A DNA stretch of 64,000 bases from the NCBI GenBank assembly GCA_002336105.1, contig DDEQ01000015.1, forward strand, positions 44,676 to 108,675. Direction: 5' to 3'. Below are positions 7,673 to 16,806 of the stretch, in pieces (within the stretch, counting starts at the first letter, position 1; every line of letters begins with the position of its first letter). This DNA is from Chthonomonas sp. UBA1950. GTDB lineage: Bacteria > Armatimonadota > Fimbriimonadia > Fimbriimonadales > Fimbriimonadaceae. The position numbers and the translations under genes are program-made. The notes below the pieces were generated by a model. That model searched no databases, was not told the DNA's origin, and worked only from the letters and a program-made list of their open reading frames with translations.

Positions 7673-9958
7673 ATGCTGTCGCCGCTCGTTTTTGCTGTTG
7701 CCGCCCCTCCGGCTCTCATTCTCCAGCCCGGGATGGTGATCTCGAAAAGCTGCACCGTAGCGAAAAAGACTTACGCTTTTGCTTCGGTTGAAGGGCAGAA
7801 GAAGGCAGGCGACGAAACAATCCCAACGCTAAAGCCTACGATCGCAATCAAAGGGAACAACATCACTGTAGACTTCGCCGGAGCGACCTTGCAGGGAACC
7901 TCGGTTAACGCCGAACCAGATCAACGCAAGGGCCTTGCCATTGAAGTCACTGGTAAGAACATTACGATCAAGAATCTGAATGTTCATGGCTACAAAGTCG
8001 GTTTGATCGCACGAAAATGTCAAGACCTTGTTATCGATCACTGTGACTTCTCGTACAACTGGAAACAGCATCTCAAGAGCACACTTGAGAAAGAAGATCT
8101 AAGCGACTGGATGAGTTACCACCATAACGAGCACGACGAATGGCTTCGTTACGGTGCTGGCATCTACCTGAGTGATGTCCAACGCTTTGAAGTGAAGAAC
8201 AACACGATTCATGGCGGGCAATGCGCTTTGATGCTTAACCGTTGCTACATGGGTCGGACGGTAAATAACGACTTTTCATTCAACAGCGGAATTGGAGTTG
8301 GGTTATACCGAACAAGCTACGTCGGAGTTGCGCATAACAAAATTGACTGGTGTGTTCGCGGCTATTCGCACGGCGTCTACAATCGGGGACAAGACTCAGC
8401 TGGGATCCTCGTTTTTGAGCAATCAAACCAGAACTTGTTTGCTTACAATTCTGTAACCCACGGAGGAGACGGCTTCTTCTTGTGGGCCGGCCAGACGACA
8501 ATGGACACTGGCAAAGGCGGTTGCAACGGGAACACGCTGATGTCCAACGACTTTAGCTATGCCCCAACAAACGGAATAGAAGCAACCTTCAGCACCAACC
8601 GGTTTATCAACAACAAGATTTCCGACTGCTGGCACGGAGTATGGGGTGGATACTCCAGCCAAACCCTCATCGAAGGCAACCATTTCCAAAGAAACGAGGT
8701 CGGTATTGCAATTGAGCATGGCCAAAACAACGTGCTGCTCCAAAACAGTTTCGACAACGACAAAGTTGGTATTCAGCTTTGGCAAAACAAGTCACAAGAT
8801 CCCAACTGGGGTTATCCAAAATATCACGACACTAAGAGTCACAAATACGAAATTATTCAGAACGGATTCTATGATGTCGCGAAATCCATCACGTTAAAAG
8901 ATACAAGCGACGTGATGATCAACGGCAACACGATGTGGTCTAACCCTCCGCTCGTCATCGCGAGTGGCGAAACTCCAAATGTCACTTTTGTCGGAACTAG
9001 AACCACGGCTCCAAAGCACGAAATGCCTGGAGTGGACATCAAGTCGAACGCTTGGGGCGCACAGCTTGTTTCAAAGGCAGTGCCGCTTCCTTGGGAGCCA
9101 TTTGCAAAGGAATATATAACGAAGTTTTCAATTTCCCCGCTGAAAGGGCTCATGAATCCTTTCTTGAAGCCAAGTGACTTGCAAGGGCGCAAGTACATCT
9201 TGGTCGATGAGTGGGGACCGTACGACTTCAAAACGCCGCTCCTCTGGCCCCGAGAAACTCTCCCTTCTACGGAAGATAACAAGACCGTTCAGCGATTTGA
9301 AATCCTCGGTCCGAAAGGAACTTGGAAGTTGGCTGGACTAAAGGGCGCCGAGAAAGTTTCAGCAACCTCTGGAACGGTTCCAGGATATGTTGATGTGACG
9401 TTGCCAAAAGGTGCCGCCGGTCTAACAAAAATTGGTCTTGTTTATGTTGGTGGCGCGACGACCGACTACAAAGGCATTACTACCCCAGCAGGAAAACCTG
9501 TTCCATTTGGCTACAGCAAGTTCTTCGCTCCTATCGACTGGGAGGTCAAGTTTTTTGCCTGGAAGACTCCAGCTAACTCGGCGGATGTTCATTCAGCCCC
9601 GCTGGAATCTGCATTCCAAGACGCGATCCACGGAGCCCCCTTACAGTCTCTCACGACCGACCGATTGGACTTTGCGGGATACGCATTTGTGAAAGGATTG
9701 CCAAACAATCACTACGCGACGGTTGCTGACGGGTCTTTCAATATTCCGGCAGGCAAGTATGAGATTCAACTCACCACCGACGACGGCGCACGAGTATTTC
9801 TCGATGGAAAACCGCTCATTTCTGACGCTTGGCATTATCAAGGACCGACGACTTACTCGAAAACAGTGATGCTTGGCGGGAACCACAAAATCCACTTGGA
9901 GCATTTCCAAATCGACGGGTATGCAACGCTCAAATTAGTGCTCAAACCGGTCAAATGA
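7673..9958 (+). CDS. Secreted right-handed beta-helix protein with C-terminal PA14-like domain
   Basis: A 761-residue exported protein. Residues 1-20 form a short signal-like segment (MLSPLVFAVAAPPALILQPG). Residues about 55-430 carry parallel beta-helix repeats of the NosD/PbH1 type (ITIKNLNVHGYKVGLIARKC, FEVKNNTIHGGQCALMLNRC, LIEGNHFQRNEVGIAIEHG). The last about 140 residues look like a PA14 domain (YEIQLTTDDGARVFLDGKPLI, then HKIHLEHFQIDGYATLKLVL). Such proteins usually bind or cut polysaccharides outside the cell. No catalytic residues can be assigned from sequence alone, so lyase or hydrolase activity is not claimed. It overlaps queE by ATGA, an odd operon partner. Start at 7673; longer frames upstream lack support. 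Confidence 0.85.
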   Translation: MLSPLVFAVAAPPALILQPGMVISKSCTVAKKTYAFASVEGQKKAGDETIPTLKPTIAIKGNNITVDFAGATLQGTSVNAEPDQRKGLAIEVTGKNITIKNLNVHGYKVGLIARKCQDLVIDHCDFSYNWKQHLKSTLEKEDLSDWMSYHHNEHDEWLRYGAGIYLSDVQRFEVKNNTIHGGQCALMLNRCYMGRTVNNDFSFNSGIGVGLYRTSYVGVAHNKIDWCVRGYSHGVYNRGQDSAGILVFEQSNQNLFAYNSVTHGGDGFFLWAGQTTMDTGKGGCNGNTLMSNDFSYAPTNGIEATFSTNRFINNKISDCWHGVWGGYSSQTLIEGNHFQRNEVGIAIEHGQNNVLLQNSFDNDKVGIQLWQNKSQDPNWGYPKYHDTKSHKYEIIQNGFYDVAKSITLKDTSDVMINGNTMWSNPPLVIASGETPNVTFVGTRTTAPKHEMPGVDIKSNAWGAQLVSKAVPLPWEPFAKEYITKFSISPLKGLMNPFLKPSDLQGRKYILVDEWGPYDFKTPLLWPRETLPSTEDNKTVQRFEILGPKGTWKLAGLKGAEKVSATSGTVPGYVDVTLPKGAAGLTKIGLVYVGGATTDYKGITTPAGKPVPFGYSKFFAPIDWEVKFFAWKTPANSADVHSAPLESAFQDAIHGAPLQSLTTDRLDFAGYAFVKGLPNNHYATVADGSFNIPAGKYEIQLTTDDGARVFLDGKPLISDAWHYQGPTTYSKTVMLGGNHKIHLEHFQIDGYATLKLVLKPVK

Positions 9959-10650
9959 GCTCAAAGCTTCGCATCTCAGAGATATTTCGAAGCGTTCAAG
10001 GGGAAGGAGTCTGGCTTGGGGTTCCTTCCTCGTTTGTTCGCATCAGTGGATGCAACCTACGATGCGTTTGGTGCGATACCCCTTATGCAAGTTGGAATCC
10101 TGAAGGGGATTTCATAACTATCGGTGAAATCCTTGATCGAATTGATGCACATTCGGTCAATGACGTCGTGATCACAGGCGGCGAGCCAATGCTCTTTGAT
10201 CCTGTCGAAGAGCTTGCAGCCAAGCTGAAAGAACGTCAGAAGAGAATTACCATTGAGACTGCGGGAACCATTTTCAGGCAGATCAGCTGCGATCTGATGA
10301 GTATCAGCCCAAAACTAGCTAATTCGACGCCTATTGGCACCGATTGGGAGAACAGGCACAACACAACTCGTATTCACCTTGAAAACCTACGCAAACTGAC
10401 AACTAACTACAAATTCCAACTGAAGTTTGTTGTCGATCCTGAAGCATCTGAAACGATTTCCGAGATCGAGCAACTTGTTGAGATGATCGGCACTGTTGAA
10501 CCTCATCAGGTGCTACTTATGCCCGAAGGAACTGACTCCGAAATCCTTCACCAACGCGCCAAGGCTCTAGTTGATGTCTGTATTCAGCGCAATTGGAGGC
10601 TAACGCCACGGTATCACATCGACTTATTCGGGAACACTAAGGGAACGTGA
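9955..10650 (+). CDS. queE: 7-carboxy-7-deazaguanine synthase
   Basis: A 231-residue radical SAM enzyme that makes the 7-deazaguanine ring in the queuosine/preQ0 pathway. The cluster-binding motif is CNLRCVWCDT (CxxxCxxC, about residues 29-36), after RSVQGEGVWLGVPSSFVRISG, which is diagnostic for QueE. DVVITGGEPML is the SAM-binding GGEP motif. RYHIDLFG near the C-terminus also fits. The start at 9955 gives an ATGA overlap with the beta-helix gene and the right family N-terminus. No queC, queD or queF is in the window. The following lipoprotein gene overlaps by GTGA. Confidence 0.95.
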   Translation: MSSKLRISEIFRSVQGEGVWLGVPSSFVRISGCNLRCVWCDTPYASWNPEGDFITIGEILDRIDAHSVNDVVITGGEPMLFDPVEELAAKLKERQKRITIETAGTIFRQISCDLMSISPKLANSTPIGTDWENRHNTTRIHLENLRKLTTNYKFQLKFVVDPEASETISEIEQLVEMIGTVEPHQVLLMPEGTDSEILHQRAKALVDVCIQRNWRLTPRYHIDLFGNTKGT

Positions 10651-11129
10651 AACGAATCTTCCTGCTCCTACCCGTCCTCATGCTTTTGGGGCTTACCTGT
10701 CGTGATCCAAAGCTGATGCCGTACTTTGGAAGATGGGGTGGCAAGTTTAACGTTTCGACCGAAAAGGGCAAAACAGTCACCGACGCCCGGAACGACCTAA
10801 AAGGTTTTTTACAACTTTACGGTAGCGAGTACCGATTCACTCTAAAACTCGATGGAGAGCAAGAATCAGTCGAAGCGAAAGGCAACTGGACATTGGCTGG
10901 AGATCGGATTGTCTTAAACGTCACTCGTGTCAACATCGACGATCACGGTGGCGCGGCGAGCCGCGATCCGAATAAAAAGTGGATTGATCCAGACGTTCTT
11001 CGAGACTCACTGCAAAAGCAAATTCCACTTTTACTCAAGGGGAAGGATCGACTAGAAGGTTTGCCGATGGCAATCGACAAGTTAGAAGGTCAGTTCTCTT
11101 TTGAGAAGACGCCTGTCGTTATCAACTAG
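10647..11129 (+). CDS. Putative lipoprotein, unknown function
   Basis: A 160-residue protein with an N-terminal lipoprotein signal: MKRIFLLLPVLMLLGLTC, with the lipobox LGLTC putting the lipidated cysteine at about residue 18. The mature part looks like a small beta-barrel (YFGRWGGKFNV, YGSEYRFTLKLDGEQ, GNWTLAGDRIVLNVTRV). No family is recognised. The start is GTG, overlapping the queE stop (GTGA), so it is probably co-transcribed with queE. It meets the DUF4127 gene tail-to-tail, the two sharing CTAG at 11126-11129. Confidence 0.75.
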   Translation: MKRIFLLLPVLMLLGLTCRDPKLMPYFGRWGGKFNVSTEKGKTVTDARNDLKGFLQLYGSEYRFTLKLDGEQESVEAKGNWTLAGDRIVLNVTRVNIDDHGGAASRDPNKKWIDPDVLRDSLQKQIPLLLKGKDRLEGLPMAIDKLEGQFSFEKTPVVIN

Positions 11130-12736
11130 TTTTTCAGCGCCGTCGGTTGGTTCACGATCTGCGGCTGGAGATGAAACTCTAGCCGGACTTCATATGCTCT
11201 CGGCCAGGGCAGAAAAATTCGGATATCGGTGATGCCTGAGAATGCGTATTGAGTCGTTCCTGCAAAAAACCGCTTTCCTAAGAACTGATCTCGAAAGAAG
11301 TCTTCCAACCTCTTTGCCAAATCTTGTTGGACAAACTCATTGACCTGTTGATAGACATCAGAATCCATCTCTTCGGTCGTAGCTCCGCCGCGCTCTCGCA
11401 CCATCCGATAGGCCGCTGGCCGAGTGTATTTGTGGTAGGCGTAATCATTCACGAACCGATGCAGTAAGAACTCACGCTGGGCGACTTCTCGCGACAACGG
11501 GTTCGAATTGATGCGTCGAGCCATCAAGTACACGTTTGCCGCAGGGATCGTCGTCCCCATCGTGTTTCCGGCGGTGTTCCAACCGGCATAGGAAAGCAAC
11601 TTCATGATGCGGGCGTTATCCCACAGCGCTTCAAAAAGCTCAGGGTTTGCGGTGCCATCTTTAGCAAGATCAATGTCGGCTACCGCTGTCGGAAAACCCT
11701 GATCCAAGTCAGCCTTTAAGCTACTCAAGAACTCGGCAAACCGATCCGATCGATGCCCAGGCGTGTTCAAGTAGAGGGTGTAGTCGTAGTCTTCGTCAGA
11801 AACTGCCGGTACCGCACCACTCGCCAAAAGCTGATCCGTGAGACTATCCTTGATCGGTTTCGATTCAAATGGGTTGAACTTATATTTACCGTTTTCATCG
11901 GAATAGACGACGCGGACTTTCGGCGTCCACTTTGCCTGATCAAGCAAGGCTCGGCTCATCAGGACGCTCGCGTGCTGATCAACTCCTTCGCAGAAGTAAA
12001 CACTGCCACCAAGGCCAAGGTTACCGACCATTTTTTTGAGAAGCGCCGTTTCACCTACGTGCGGTCCGTATGGCCTGGCATCGTCTTGCCCAACAATCAG
12101 ATAATCAAACATGCGCTTCGCTTGCATGTAGAGCAGTTGCTTCTGCACAGACAAATTGCGTTTGCGCGTGTTCTCGTATTCGGCGACGACTTCATCACCC
12201 AATTTGGGTCGAAGTCTCTTAGCCAGCGCCCCAGACTCTGCATTGTGAGTCATCTCCCATTTGGCTTTGGCTTCTTCGTATTTGCCGAGTTGAAGCCGCC
12301 AGGGTTCTGCTTCCTTGGTCGCAGTCGGTAGCAATCGCATGGTCGCCGAAAACACATAGAGCTTCGTTGAAGGGTGACTTCTGACAATGCTAGAGAGACG
12401 CTTGATCCGGCTAATCGCAGCTTCAGTCGAAACACTGTTGAGTCTGGATTCGATCAATCCTCCGTACTCAACCATGTCGGCGCTGACGATGACCGCAGAA
12501 ACATCGGAAAGATCAGTTTCTCTCAGCCACTCAAGAATCTGGTCTGGGCGACCTGGGGTAGTAAAACGCCCCAAAAGTTCGTATGGCGGCATCTCTACCT
12601 CTACCCCAGCGACTTTGCCAATCATCAGAGCGAACTGTCCGGCCGCAGGTCGGCTATCAAGCGGAATCAGGATGATTTTTTCCGCATGGGAGACGGCCAC
12701 ACACAACGCCATCAATAGGGCCGTCAGGAACCTCAT
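11126..12736 (-). CDS. DUF4127 family protein, secreted
   Basis: A 536-residue protein with a signal peptide (MRFLTALLMALCVAVSHA, residues 1-18). It then begins EKIILIPLDSRPAAGQFALMIG, the hallmark IPLDSRP start of DUF4127 proteins. Further family features are VSADMVEYGGLIESR, YLIVGQDDARPYGPH, NTPGHRSDR and YAGWNTAGNTMGT. The function of the family is not established; the conserved Asp, His and Glu residues suggest a hydrolase-like active site, but that is inference. It stands alone on its strand between a lipoprotein gene (convergent) and the unknown gene at 12771. A TAACCT hexamer lies 4 nt before its ATG. Confidence 0.85.
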   Translation of the reverse strand: MRFLTALLMALCVAVSHAEKIILIPLDSRPAAGQFALMIGKVAGVEVEMPPYELLGRFTTPGRPDQILEWLRETDLSDVSAVIVSADMVEYGGLIESRLNSVSTEAAISRIKRLSSIVRSHPSTKLYVFSATMRLLPTATKEAEPWRLQLGKYEEAKAKWEMTHNAESGALAKRLRPKLGDEVVAEYENTRKRNLSVQKQLLYMQAKRMFDYLIVGQDDARPYGPHVGETALLKKMVGNLGLGGSVYFCEGVDQHASVLMSRALLDQAKWTPKVRVVYSDENGKYKFNPFESKPIKDSLTDQLLASGAVPAVSDEDYDYTLYLNTPGHRSDRFAEFLSSLKADLDQGFPTAVADIDLAKDGTANPELFEALWDNARIMKLLSYAGWNTAGNTMGTTIPAANVYLMARRINSNPLSREVAQREFLLHRFVNDYAYHKYTRPAAYRMVRERGGATTEEMDSDVYQQVNEFVQQDLAKRLEDFFRDQFLGKRFFAGTTQYAFSGITDIRIFLPWPRAYEVRLEFHLQPQIVNQPTALKN

Positions 12737-12770
12737 CGGAAGGTTAAGTTACCTCAAATAGCGTCAAGTT

Positions 12771-13277
12771 CTATTGCGAACAGGGTTCCTTCTGAGCAAT
12801 GTACGACTGCAGTTGCTCCGGCGATACGATCACAACCGTTGGGTTCGACTCGCGGGCGAACTCTTCGAAGGTCGTCTCAACCAGTTCCCCCGTCTTTGAA
12901 AACTCATCGTACATGGCTTGCAGAACCTGAAGTGCCGTTGGATGTTCAGAAAATGCGTCCACCCACAATCCTGGTTGACCTTTTTCGCTAGCATATGCCA
13001 CTGCTCCAACGTAGTATTCACTAGTCGTCTCAGGAGCATCCAATTGAAGCTCAGGTGATGACCATCGACCCTCGCTAACAATAAGCCCGTACTTTTCAAG
13101 ATGAAGTTTTGCTTCGTCAAAGCTGAGATGTGTTTTCGAGACCACCAAAGCGCCGACCTCCGGCGTTGCCGCCGTCACCCGATAGCCACCTTTCATCTCG
13201 GAAAGGAAAGCAAACCGCGTGTGAGCAAACTTCTGAGCCGCTTCAGCAAAGTTATCGAAAGGTACTTCCAGGGTCAT
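12771..13277 (-). CDS. Unknown protein of 168 residues
   Basis: I do not recognise this protein. It is acidic, mixed alpha/beta, with no signal peptide or membrane span. Distinct segments are FAFLSEMKGGYRVTAATPEVGALVVSK, EKYGLIVSEGRWSSPE and FARESNPTVVIVSPEQLQSYIAQ. It is transcribed away from acs; the 76-bp AT-rich gap between them holds an inverted repeat (13282-13320). On the minus strand TATAAA ends 8 nt before the ATG. It may share control with acs, but no functional link can be shown. Confidence 0.65.
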   Translation of the reverse strand: MTLEVPFDNFAEAAQKFAHTRFAFLSEMKGGYRVTAATPEVGALVVSKTHLSFDEAKLHLEKYGLIVSEGRWSSPELQLDAPETTSEYYVGAVAYASEKGQPGLWVDAFSEHPTALQVLQAMYDEFSKTGELVETTFEEFARESNPTVVIVSPEQLQSYIAQKEPCSQ

Positions 13278-13281
13278 CGCA

Positions 13282-13320
13282 ATGTTTTATAGTTTATGGC
13301 TTATTTATAGTGTAAAACAT
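13282..13320. promoter_or_regulatory. AT-rich divergent promoter region with inverted repeat
   Basis: ATGTTTTA (13282-13289) and TAAAACAT (13313-13320) are perfect 8-bp arms around 23 bp. TTATAGT occurs twice between and beside them (13287-13293 and 13305-13311). TATAGT at 13306-13311 could be the acs -10; on the minus strand TATAAA could serve the gene at 12771. The arrangement suggests an operator for a dimeric regulator between the divergent genes. Confidence 0.4.
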
Positions 13321-13353
13321 GCGTTCAGGCGCAAAGACGAGGCCTAAAAGACA

Positions 13354-15369
13354 ATGTCGCAGTCAAACCAACCCACGATAAACACCCTTCTGCAAGAGGA
13401 TCGGACGTTCGCTCCGTCCCCAGCATTTGTGGCAACAGCCAACGCAGGTGACCCCGAAATCTATGAACGGGCAAACGAAGACTATCTGGCATGGTGGGAG
13501 GGATGGGCAAAACAGCTAGATTGGTTTAATCCCTGGCACACCGTTTGCGAGTTCGAGCCGCCAAATGCAAAGTGGTTCATTGGGGGACAAATCAATGCTT
13601 GCTACAACTGTGTCGACCGACACGCTGATGGAGATCGGCGAGACAAAGTTGCCATCGTCTTTGAGGGCGAACCTGGCGATGTTCGCAAGATCACCTATCA
13701 GGAACTAAAAGACGAAGTCAGCCAGATTGCAAACGGGCTGAAAGCACTCGGGGTTCGAAAAGGAGATCGAGTCTGCATCTACATGCCCATGATCCCAGAG
13801 CTCGGGATGACCATGCTTGCGTGCGCACGAATCGGTGCCGCTCATACGGTCGTTTTCGGGGGATTCAGCTCAGACTCTCTTCAAGAACGAGCCAATGATG
13901 CTCAAGCCAAGGTGATTGTCACCGCTGATGGTGGCTGGAGGCGTGGCAACATCGTTCCTCTACTCAAAATCACCCAGGAAGCGATCGTGCAAGGTTGTCA
14001 CACGGTCGAAAAGGTCCTAGTATTTGACCGAATCGGCAAAGAAGATCTTCCAGATGACGGCTTTTATGTGCCTTGGTCCAAAGGCGTCCGAGCTCAATCG
14101 ACCGAATGCGCTTGCGAACCGATGGATAGCGAAGACATGCTTTTCATCCTGTACACAAGCGGCTCGACAGGAAAACCAAAGGGCATTGTTCACACTACCG
14201 GTGGATACCTGACGAGCACTTACGCTACGAGCAAACTCGTATTCGACCTTAAGGAAGACGATCTGCACTTTTGCACCGCTGACTGCGGCTGGATCACAGG
14301 GCACTCTTACATCGTTTATGGCCCTCTTGCGAACGGAGCTTCTGTTCTGATGTACGAAGGGGCACCAGACACACCAGACAAGGATCGCTTCTGGCGCATC
14401 ATCGAAAAGCACAAGGCAACTATTCTTTACACGGCTCCAACGGCGATTCGAGCGTTTATGAAATGGGGCAACCAATATCCAGAGCGATGCGATCTTTCTT
14501 CGCTCCGTTTGCTTGGAAGCGTGGGCGAACCGATCAACCCAGAAGCATGGATTTGGTATCACAAGGTGATCGGTGCCGAGAAGTGTCCCGTCGTCGATAC
14601 CTGGTGGCAGACTGAAACCGGTGCAATTATGATCTCGCCTCTGCCGGGTGTCACCTCAACCAAGCCCGGAAGCGCTACCCATCCTTTCCCTGGCATCGCG
14701 ATTCGAGTTCTCGACGACGATGGGAATGGACCTTCGATCACTGGCCCAAGTCAAACAGGTGGGCAGGATGTTGGAGGATTTCTTGTCCTCGACCGCCCAT
14801 GGCCCTCGATGACTCGCGGCATTTTCAACGACCCAGATCGTTTCGAGAAAACTTACTGGTCGCGATTCCCGGGTAAGTATTTTGCCGGCGATGGCACCAA
14901 AGCTGACGCCGATGGTTACATCTGGCTCTTGGGTCGTGTGGATGACATCATGCTTGTTGCAGGACATAACATTTCGACGATGGAAGTCGAAAGCGCCCTA
15001 GTGAGCCATCCAGCCATTGCAGAAGCCGCCGTAATTGGCAAGACTCACGACCTTAAAGGTCAAGCTATCGCGGCTTTTGTCATCTTGAGAGCCGGCCCGC
15101 ATTATGATCCAGCATTGTCTCCAGACGAAGCTGAGCGGGATGCGTTTATTAATGAGCTAAAGGCTCACGTGGCGCTGAAGATCGGCGCTATTGCACGTCC
15201 AGACGACGTCTACATCACCGCCGAACTTCCAAAGACTCGTAGCGGCAAGATCATGCGCAGATTGCTTCGCGACGTTGCCGAAGGGAGAGCGTTGGGTGAC
15301 ACCACAACTCTAGCCGACCCGTCAGTTGTGAATTCGCTCAAGAGTCAATACGAGGACAAAGAAAGCTAA
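13354..15369 (+). CDS. acs: Acetyl-CoA synthetase (acetate-CoA ligase)
   Basis: A 671-residue AMP-forming acyl-CoA synthetase that activates acetate to acetyl-CoA through acetyl-AMP. The P-loop is YTSGSTGKPKGIVHTTGGYL. DTWWQTETGAIMISPLPG is the A5 motif, GRVDDIMLVAGHNIST the A8 hinge region, and TRSGKIMRRLLRD contains the catalytic lysine, usually controlled by acetylation. The N-terminal WFIGGQINACYNCVDRH is typical of Acs. The residue count fits. Start is ATG 13354. The gene is followed by a TrmB-like regulator 46 bp downstream, which may or may not control it. Together with pckA at 53385 it would support growth on acetate. Confidence 0.96.
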   Translation: MSQSNQPTINTLLQEDRTFAPSPAFVATANAGDPEIYERANEDYLAWWEGWAKQLDWFNPWHTVCEFEPPNAKWFIGGQINACYNCVDRHADGDRRDKVAIVFEGEPGDVRKITYQELKDEVSQIANGLKALGVRKGDRVCIYMPMIPELGMTMLACARIGAAHTVVFGGFSSDSLQERANDAQAKVIVTADGGWRRGNIVPLLKITQEAIVQGCHTVEKVLVFDRIGKEDLPDDGFYVPWSKGVRAQSTECACEPMDSEDMLFILYTSGSTGKPKGIVHTTGGYLTSTYATSKLVFDLKEDDLHFCTADCGWITGHSYIVYGPLANGASVLMYEGAPDTPDKDRFWRIIEKHKATILYTAPTAIRAFMKWGNQYPERCDLSSLRLLGSVGEPINPEAWIWYHKVIGAEKCPVVDTWWQTETGAIMISPLPGVTSTKPGSATHPFPGIAIRVLDDDGNGPSITGPSQTGGQDVGGFLVLDRPWPSMTRGIFNDPDRFEKTYWSRFPGKYFAGDGTKADADGYIWLLGRVDDIMLVAGHNISTMEVESALVSHPAIAEAAVIGKTHDLKGQAIAAFVILRAGPHYDPALSPDEAERDAFINELKAHVALKIGAIARPDDVYITAELPKTRSGKIMRRLLRDVAEGRALGDTTTLADPSVVNSLKSQYEDKES

Positions 15370-15404
15370 GCTCATTTCTAGCCATGCTTCTTCGTAGCAC
15401 GCGC

Positions 15405-15410
15405 TACAAT
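15405..15410 (+). promoter_or_regulatory. Candidate -10 box, TACAAT
   Basis: TACAAT ends 5 nt before the ATG at 15416, preceded by a GTAGC/GCTAC hairpin (15394-15407). The distance implies a leaderless mRNA for the regulator gene. Confidence 0.45.
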
Positions 15411-15415
15411 GAGGC

Positions 15416-16183
15416 ATGGCTGTGGAAGACGGAATTGCTGCGTTAGTTCGCCTCGGATTCACTGACTTAGAGGCACGAATCTATGCGTTTCTGGTTGCCA
15501 ACAGCCCTTCCACCGGTTACCGGATCTCGCAGGGAATCGGCAAACCCGTAGCGAACACCTACAAGGCGCTACAGACTCTAGAACGAAAAGGCGCGATTCT
15601 GATCGACCCATCGGGCAAGCGGCAGTGCTCGGCAATTCCGCCAACTGACCTACTCGATCAGTTGGGGCGCAACTATGAATCTCAGCGTTCGCAAGCCGAA
15701 CTAGCTCTGAAAGATCTCGGCCAACCCGCTCAGAGTAACGCAGTCTTCACCTTATCAACACTCGGAGCAACCTTTGCTCGAGCCCAGCAACTTATCGCCA
15801 CAGCCCAGCAAGTGATTCTTATCAGTTGCCCAACGTCCTTGACTTCAGAATTCCAGACCGAGTTGCTCGCCGCACACTTGAGGGAAGTTCTCGTGTGCGC
15901 GTTTGCCAACATCGAAACACTCGAATACGACGTCACGATCCCAAGCGAAGAGCCAGACACACTCCTCATCGTCGTCGATCAAAAGAGCTTTGTCAGTGCT
16001 TCATTCACGTCGGGTGATTTCGCTGATGGGTTTGCCGGGACAGATTCATCGCTTGCAAAAGCGCTTCACGACGGACTCGCGGCGGAGATCACACTTTCTA
16101 ACCTTCGCCGACGAATCGAAGATGGCGCTGGTCAGAAGCGACTCACCCGTGCATTGGAAGCTCACAAAGGGCGAACCATTTAG
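15416..16183 (+). CDS. TrmB-family transcriptional regulator
   Basis: A 255-residue regulator. Residues about 8-75 form a TrmB-type winged helix (LVRLGFTDLEARIYAFLVAN, GYRISQGIGKPVANTYKALQTLERKGAI). Residues about 105-240 resemble the PLD-like effector domain found in part of the TrmB family (VILISCPTSLTSEFQTELLAAHLREVL). The family mostly controls sugar or central carbon metabolism; the ligand here is unknown. The position after acs is suggestive only. The ccm operon starts 44 bp after it on the same strand. The mRNA may be leaderless (see 15405-15410). Confidence 0.82.
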   Translation: MAVEDGIAALVRLGFTDLEARIYAFLVANSPSTGYRISQGIGKPVANTYKALQTLERKGAILIDPSGKRQCSAIPPTDLLDQLGRNYESQRSQAELALKDLGQPAQSNAVFTLSTLGATFARAQQLIATAQQVILISCPTSLTSEFQTELLAAHLREVLVCAFANIETLEYDVTIPSEEPDTLLIVVDQKSFVSASFTSGDFADGFAGTDSSLAKALHDGLAAEITLSNLRRRIEDGAGQKRLTRALEAHKGRTI

Positions 16184-16227
16184 CCACCTGAACCATTTAC
16201 CAGCAGTTTTTGTTCACAATATGCGTT

Positions 16228-16806
16228 GTGCTGGTGGTCGACAGTCTTGGCAAACGATATGGAAGAAGGTGGATATTCCGTCAAATCTCGTTTTCTGTCA
16301 GCATTGGAGATCGTCTCGCGATCTTAGGTCATAACGGGTCCGGAAAATCGACTCTCCTCAAGTCCCTTGCTGGACTGATCCCGCCCACCGAAGGAACAAT
16401 CAAGCTGGACGGCGATTCCCGTATAAGTCTCGGCTATGCCGCGCTCGAAATGGCACTCTACCCCCAGCTTTCGGTTGCCGAGCACCTGCAACTGAGCGCT
16501 GATTTGCGCGGAGTCCCAGCTCGAACCGACGAGTTACTTAAACGAGTCAATCTTGAGTATGCCGCTGACTATCTAGCTTCGGCTCTTTCCACCGGCATGA
16601 AGGCAAGGCTGAAGCTCGCGATGGCGATTCAACCCGAGCCCAAAGTGTTGCTGCTTGACGAGCCAGGAGCAAGCCTTGACGAAGCTGGTCGGACGCTGGT
16701 TCAAGAAATCGCTGAAGAACAGGCTTCACGTGGAGCGTTGATCGTAGCCACGAACGAACCGCAGGAAAGGAGGTTAGCGACCCATGAACTCGTCTTGGCG
16801 GAGTGA
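16228..16806 (+). CDS. ccmA: ABC transporter ATP-binding protein, CcmA-like
   Basis: A roughly 192-residue ABC ATPase. Walker A is GHNGSGKST; the signature region is degenerate (LASALSTGMKARLKLAMAI, with STGMK in place of LSGGQ, as in CcmA proteins); Walker B is VLLLDEPGASLD. It begins VDSLGKRYGRRWIFRQISF. With CcmB and CcmC it forms the complex that handles heme for c-type cytochrome maturation, releasing holo-CcmE in known systems. The start is uncertain: GTG 16228 is used here, with GTG 16234 and TTG 16210 possible. CACAAT/CAATAT lies about 5-7 nt before it, so a leaderless start is plausible. It overlaps ccmB by 23 bp. Confidence 0.85.
   Translation: MLVVDSLGKRYGRRWIFRQISFSVSIGDRLAILGHNGSGKSTLLKSLAGLIPPTEGTIKLDGDSRISLGYAALEMALYPQLSVAEHLQLSADLRGVPARTDELLKRVNLEYAADYLASALSTGMKARLKLAMAIQPEPKVLLLDEPGASLDEAGRTLVQEIAEEQASRGALIVATNEPQERRLATHELVLAE

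Noticed and set aside
11753..12331. 192-codon frame on the plus strand
   Set aside because: Antisense to the DUF4127 gene, which has a signal peptide and family motifs; the plus frame has none.
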